35,127 nucleotides of DNA, taken from assembly GCA_029978085.1 (NCBI GenBank), contig JAPOJV010000019.1:1-35127 (forward strand), written 5' to 3'. Source of the DNA: a bacterium. Lineage in GTDB: Bacteria > Planctomycetota > Planctomycetia > Pirellulales > UBA1268. Under the pieces are notes generated by a model, which saw only the letters and a list, made by a program, of their open reading frames with translations, was not told the origin of the DNA and ran no database searches. Positions 32,615 to 35,127 of this stretch are shown piece by piece. The position numbers and the translations under genes are program-made. How positions within the stretch are numbered: the first letter of the stretch is position 1; each line of letters starts with the position of its first letter.

Positions 32615-35127
32615 TCAGCGATCGTCATACACGCGGGTCACTTCTTCCTTCGTGATCGGCGCCGGGTGGTCTTCGCTCGTGAGCTGCACCTGCACCCGCT
32701 GGTCGCCGGCGGTGCGGCCCTTCGCCCGCACGCGGAAGATCGCCTCTTCGGCGGGGGCGAGCTTGGCCAACGGCTCGAACGACACGGTGAGATTGTCCAC
32801 CCGGTGTCCCGACGGTCCACGGGCCTCGACCGGCTCCAGGTCGCCGAGCAGCGTGGCGGCTAGCCGCACGCCCGTGGCCGGCTTCGTGCCCTGATTGCCG
32901 ACGCGGACGACGTATTCGGTCACGCCGTCGACCTCGATCGGATCCTCGCTGTCAGTGACTTCGAAGAAGAGGGCGGCCAGGCCTTCGACCTCGCACACGT
33001 GCGTGACCTGGTCGGCGAGGCCGTCGGCGCTGCGGGCGGCGGCCACGATCTTCTGCGGGCCGAGCTCGACCGGCATCACGACCACTTCGACGCTGCCCGT
33101 CTCGCCCGGCGGCAATTCCTCGAGGTTCCAGAGCACGCGGTGGGTCCGCTCGTCGTGCCAGCCGGCGTTGTTGGCCCGCACGAACCGCATGCCGGGGGGC
33201 AGCTGGGCGGCCAGCTCGATCGATCGGGCCGTCGCGGTGCCGGCATTCACCATCGCGATCTCGCAGGTGGCCGACCGCTGGAGGAACCGCCGCAGCGGCA
33301 TGTCGATCGCGAGCTCGAGGGTGGGGGCCGTGACTTCGAGTTTCACGCCCTGTTCCGTGACGAGGCCGCCGTCGGCCCGCACGGAGAACCGTGCCTGATG
33401 CACACCGGGGCCGCGGGGGCCGAGCACCAGCTCGATCGTCCGCGCCTCGCCCGGCTTGAGCTGGCCGATGTCGAACTCCAGTTCGCGGCCCGAGCGGTGC
33501 GAGACGTTCTCCGGCAGGAAGCCCTCGAGCACCACGCCCGTGGCGATGCCCGTGCCCGGATTGCTGACGGTGATCGTGATGCCGGCATCGCGGCCGATGA
33601 GTGTGGGCTGCGGCTCGGAGCAGGCGATGGCGACCGCCGGCTTCGTGGCCCGCGACCGCACCGACGCATCCGCCCGGAAGCTCACGCTCGCCACGCTCCC
33701 GATCTCACCTTCTGCCTGTGGCATGAGTTCGATCACCACGCGGGCCTGGCCCCCCGGCGGCAGCTGGCCGAGCGACCAGACGAGGTCGCCCGTATCGGCG
33801 CCGCCGGCCGCATTGGCCGGACTGGCCGGAGGCGTGGTCGTGATCAGCGTGGTGCCAAACGGGATCGCGTCGCGGAGCACGACGTCGTTGGCGATCGCGC
33901 TGCCGACGTTCCGGACGAGTACCTCGTAGCGGGCCGGCTTGCCCACCTGGATCTCGCGCGGCCCGCGCTTTTCCACGGCCAACTGCGGTGACTGTACGCC
34001 CTCGAGTTGGAGCGGCCCCGGCCGACCCTGGCCGTCGACTCCCGCGGGAGCTTGCTGTGGCTGGCTCTCTCCGCCGAACGACGCCTGTGGGCCGGCGAAG
34101 GTGCCCGGCGCGATCGCCGGCGCTGCCGCGAATGGCGAGGCCACGGCGGCCACGGGCCGCGTTGAGGCAGGCGGAGCAGCGAGCGGGGGCACGAACTGCG
34201 GAGTGGGAGGCGGCGCGAAGCGCGGGGCCGGCGCGGCGGCCGGCGGAGGTGCGATTGCAGGCGCGGCTGCGAATGGCGTGGCCGCAGGTGGACTGACCGG
34301 TGAGCTGACGGCGTGGGGCGAGGCAGACTTGCTCGCTGCGGGCGGCGCGGCCGCGGCCTGGGGTTCGGGCGTGGGAGTTGGATCGGCAGCCGGTGGTTCG
34401 GCGGCTGGCGCCGCGGGGGCATCGCTGGCAGAGGCGACTGGATCGGCCGGCAGTTCGGGCTCCGGCAGGGCGATCGCTGCAGCCGGCTCATCGGCGGGTG
34501 GCGCAGCGGACTCCGGGAGTGGCTGGAGGTCTACTGCCGCCTCGGGGGCCGCATCGGTGACAGCGTCGGCTGCCGGAGCGGAAGCCGCGGCGGGTTCGGT
34601 ATCGGGCTCGGATGAGCTGACCGGGGCGACGAGGCTCCGCTCCGGCTCGCTCTGTGGTGCCTCGATCGTTTCGTCTGCCGGTGCGTCGGCAGGCGTTTTC
34701 GTGGTTGCGGTTTCAGCGGCAGGCTGTTCGTCGGCAGGAGGCAGATCAGCCGACGAGAAGCGGGAGAACCGGCGCGGCTCGGCAGCGGCTTGCAACGCGA
34801 GGTCGGTCGCCTCGAGCGACGTCGGCTGCACGCTCTCGGCCACGGGCTCGTCGGCCGCACCGCGCGGACGCCAGCGGTCGGAGCGGGCGGGCCGCATCTC
34901 GGAGGCGTCGGCGCCCTGGAAGAGCTGCGGCTCGCGGGCGTCGCTCAGCGGCTGGTCGGCGGCCGCGGGGGCCGGGTCGGCGGCGGTGTCGTGCGCTGCA
35001 GCGCCGCGATCGAGATCGGCCTGATGTGTCGCGTCAACGGCTGCCGGGGGGGCTGGTTGGCGTCCGATGCCCAACACCCAGACGAGGGCGAACCCGAGGC
35101 AGCCGCAGGCGACCGCGCCGACCGCCA
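32615..35127 (-). CDS. Membrane-anchored DUF11-repeat protein, 5' end outside the window
   Basis: At least 836 residues are visible and the frame stays open to the right edge, so the start lies beyond it. The first visible residues (AVGAVACGCLGFALVWVLGI) are a hydrophobic segment, probably a signal anchor. About 350 residues follow that are rich in Ala, Pro, Glu and Ser, with repeated PPAA, PFAAAPAIAP and ADEP phrases; this should be a disordered spacer across the periplasm or wall. The C-terminal 450 residues carry four DUF11/CARDB-like Ig-type domains, at about 33990-33650, 33610-33310, 33320-33000 and 32980-32640, each with a strand such as YEVLVRNVGSAIANDVVLRD and often WSLGQLPPG or WNLEELPPG. 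Such domains are found in cell-surface proteins; partners are unknown. A start codon nearer than the edge (TTG at 35077) would cut off the anchor and is unlikely. Confidence 0.82.
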   Translation of the reverse strand, partial: AVGAVACGCLGFALVWVLGIGRQPAPPAAVDATHQADLDRGAAAHDTAADPAPAAADQPLSDAREPQLFQGADASEMRPARSDRWRPRGAADEPVAESVQPTSLEATDLALQAAAEPRRFSRFSSADLPPADEQPAAETATTKTPADAPADETIEAPQSEPERSLVAPVSSSEPDTEPAAASAPAADAVTDAAPEAAVDLQPLPESAAPPADEPAAAIALPEPELPADPVASASDAPAAPAAEPPAADPTPTPEPQAAAAPPAASKSASPHAVSSPVSPPAATPFAAAPAIAPPPAAAPAPRFAPPPTPQFVPPLAAPPASTRPVAAVASPFAAAPAIAPGTFAGPQASFGGESQPQQAPAGVDGQGRPGPLQLEGVQSPQLAVEKRGPREIQVGKPARYEVLVRNVGSAIANDVVLRDAIPFGTTLITTTPPASPANAAGGADTGDLVWSLGQLPPGGQARVVIELMPQAEGEIGSVASVSFRADASVRSRATKPAVAIACSEPQPTLIGRDAGITITVSNPGTGIATGVVLEGFLPENVSHRSGRELEFDIGQLKPGEARTIELVLGPRGPGVHQARFSVRADGGLVTEQGVKLEVTAPTLELAIDMPLRRFLQRSATCEIAMVNAGTATARSIELAAQLPPGMRFVRANNAGWHDERTHRVLWNLEELPPGETGSVEVVVMPVELGPQKIVAAARSADGLADQVTHVCEVEGLAALFFEVTDSEDPIEVDGVTEYVVRVGNQGTKPATGVRLAATLLGDLEPVEARGPSGHRVDNLTVSFEPLAKLAPAEEAIFRVRAKGRTAGDQRVQVQLTSEDHPAPITKEEVTRVYDDR

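Overview
This GC-rich window (35,127 bases) looks like chromosomal DNA of a planctomycete, probably of the Pirellulales type. The reasons are two giant secreted beta-repeat proteins whose basic N-termini carry LERRQLL or LEPRAML (the LEPR-XLL signature typical of planctomycetes), a short PheT without the tRNA-binding OB domain, a sigma factor with extra N-terminal helix-turn-helix segments, and FG-GAP/VCBS and DUF11 proteins. The taxonomic assignment is inference from gene content; no rRNA or tRNA gene was seen.

Left end (1-4068, minus strand): a primary-type sigma factor is followed, beyond a long hairpin, by a secreted beta-propeller-like FG-GAP protein. That gene overlaps by 4 bases (ATGA) with a secreted protein that runs off the left edge.

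Positions 4373-8870 (plus strand) hold the classical translation operon infC-rpmI-rplT-pheS-pheT. It has a credible promoter, a roughly 100-base structured leader, and an infC reading frame that fits best with a non-canonical AUC start. A family 2 type glycosyltransferase (9040-9978) follows on the same strand and ends 15 bases from the convergent giant gene.

Positions 9994-31679 (minus strand) are two adjacent genes 8 bases apart. The upstream one encodes a giant protein of 5,696 residues: LERRQLL leader, DUF4347 with a His-Gly/Gly-Cys pair, a beta-sandwich region, repeated Flagellin_IN-like modules, a glycine/aspartate repeat block, ten G-x-G-Y-x-x-x-P-x-V units, beta-strand repeats and a C-terminal right-handed beta-helix. 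The downstream one encodes 1,528 residues and is essentially a second copy of the C-terminal quarter of the giant with its own LEPRAML leader, so the pair arose by partial tandem duplication.

Right end (31859-35127, minus strand): a short polysaccharide pyruvyl transferase family protein, and upstream of it a membrane-anchored protein with a long Ala/Pro-rich linker and four DUF11-like domains whose start lies outside the window. All minus-strand genes from 35127 to 9994 are collinear. A plausible reading is a cell-surface locus: a large calcium-binding adhesin-like protein, its paralogue, a membrane-anchored partner, and two glycan-modifying enzymes at its borders. Many long plus-strand open frames opposite the giant gene are judged to be composition artefacts.
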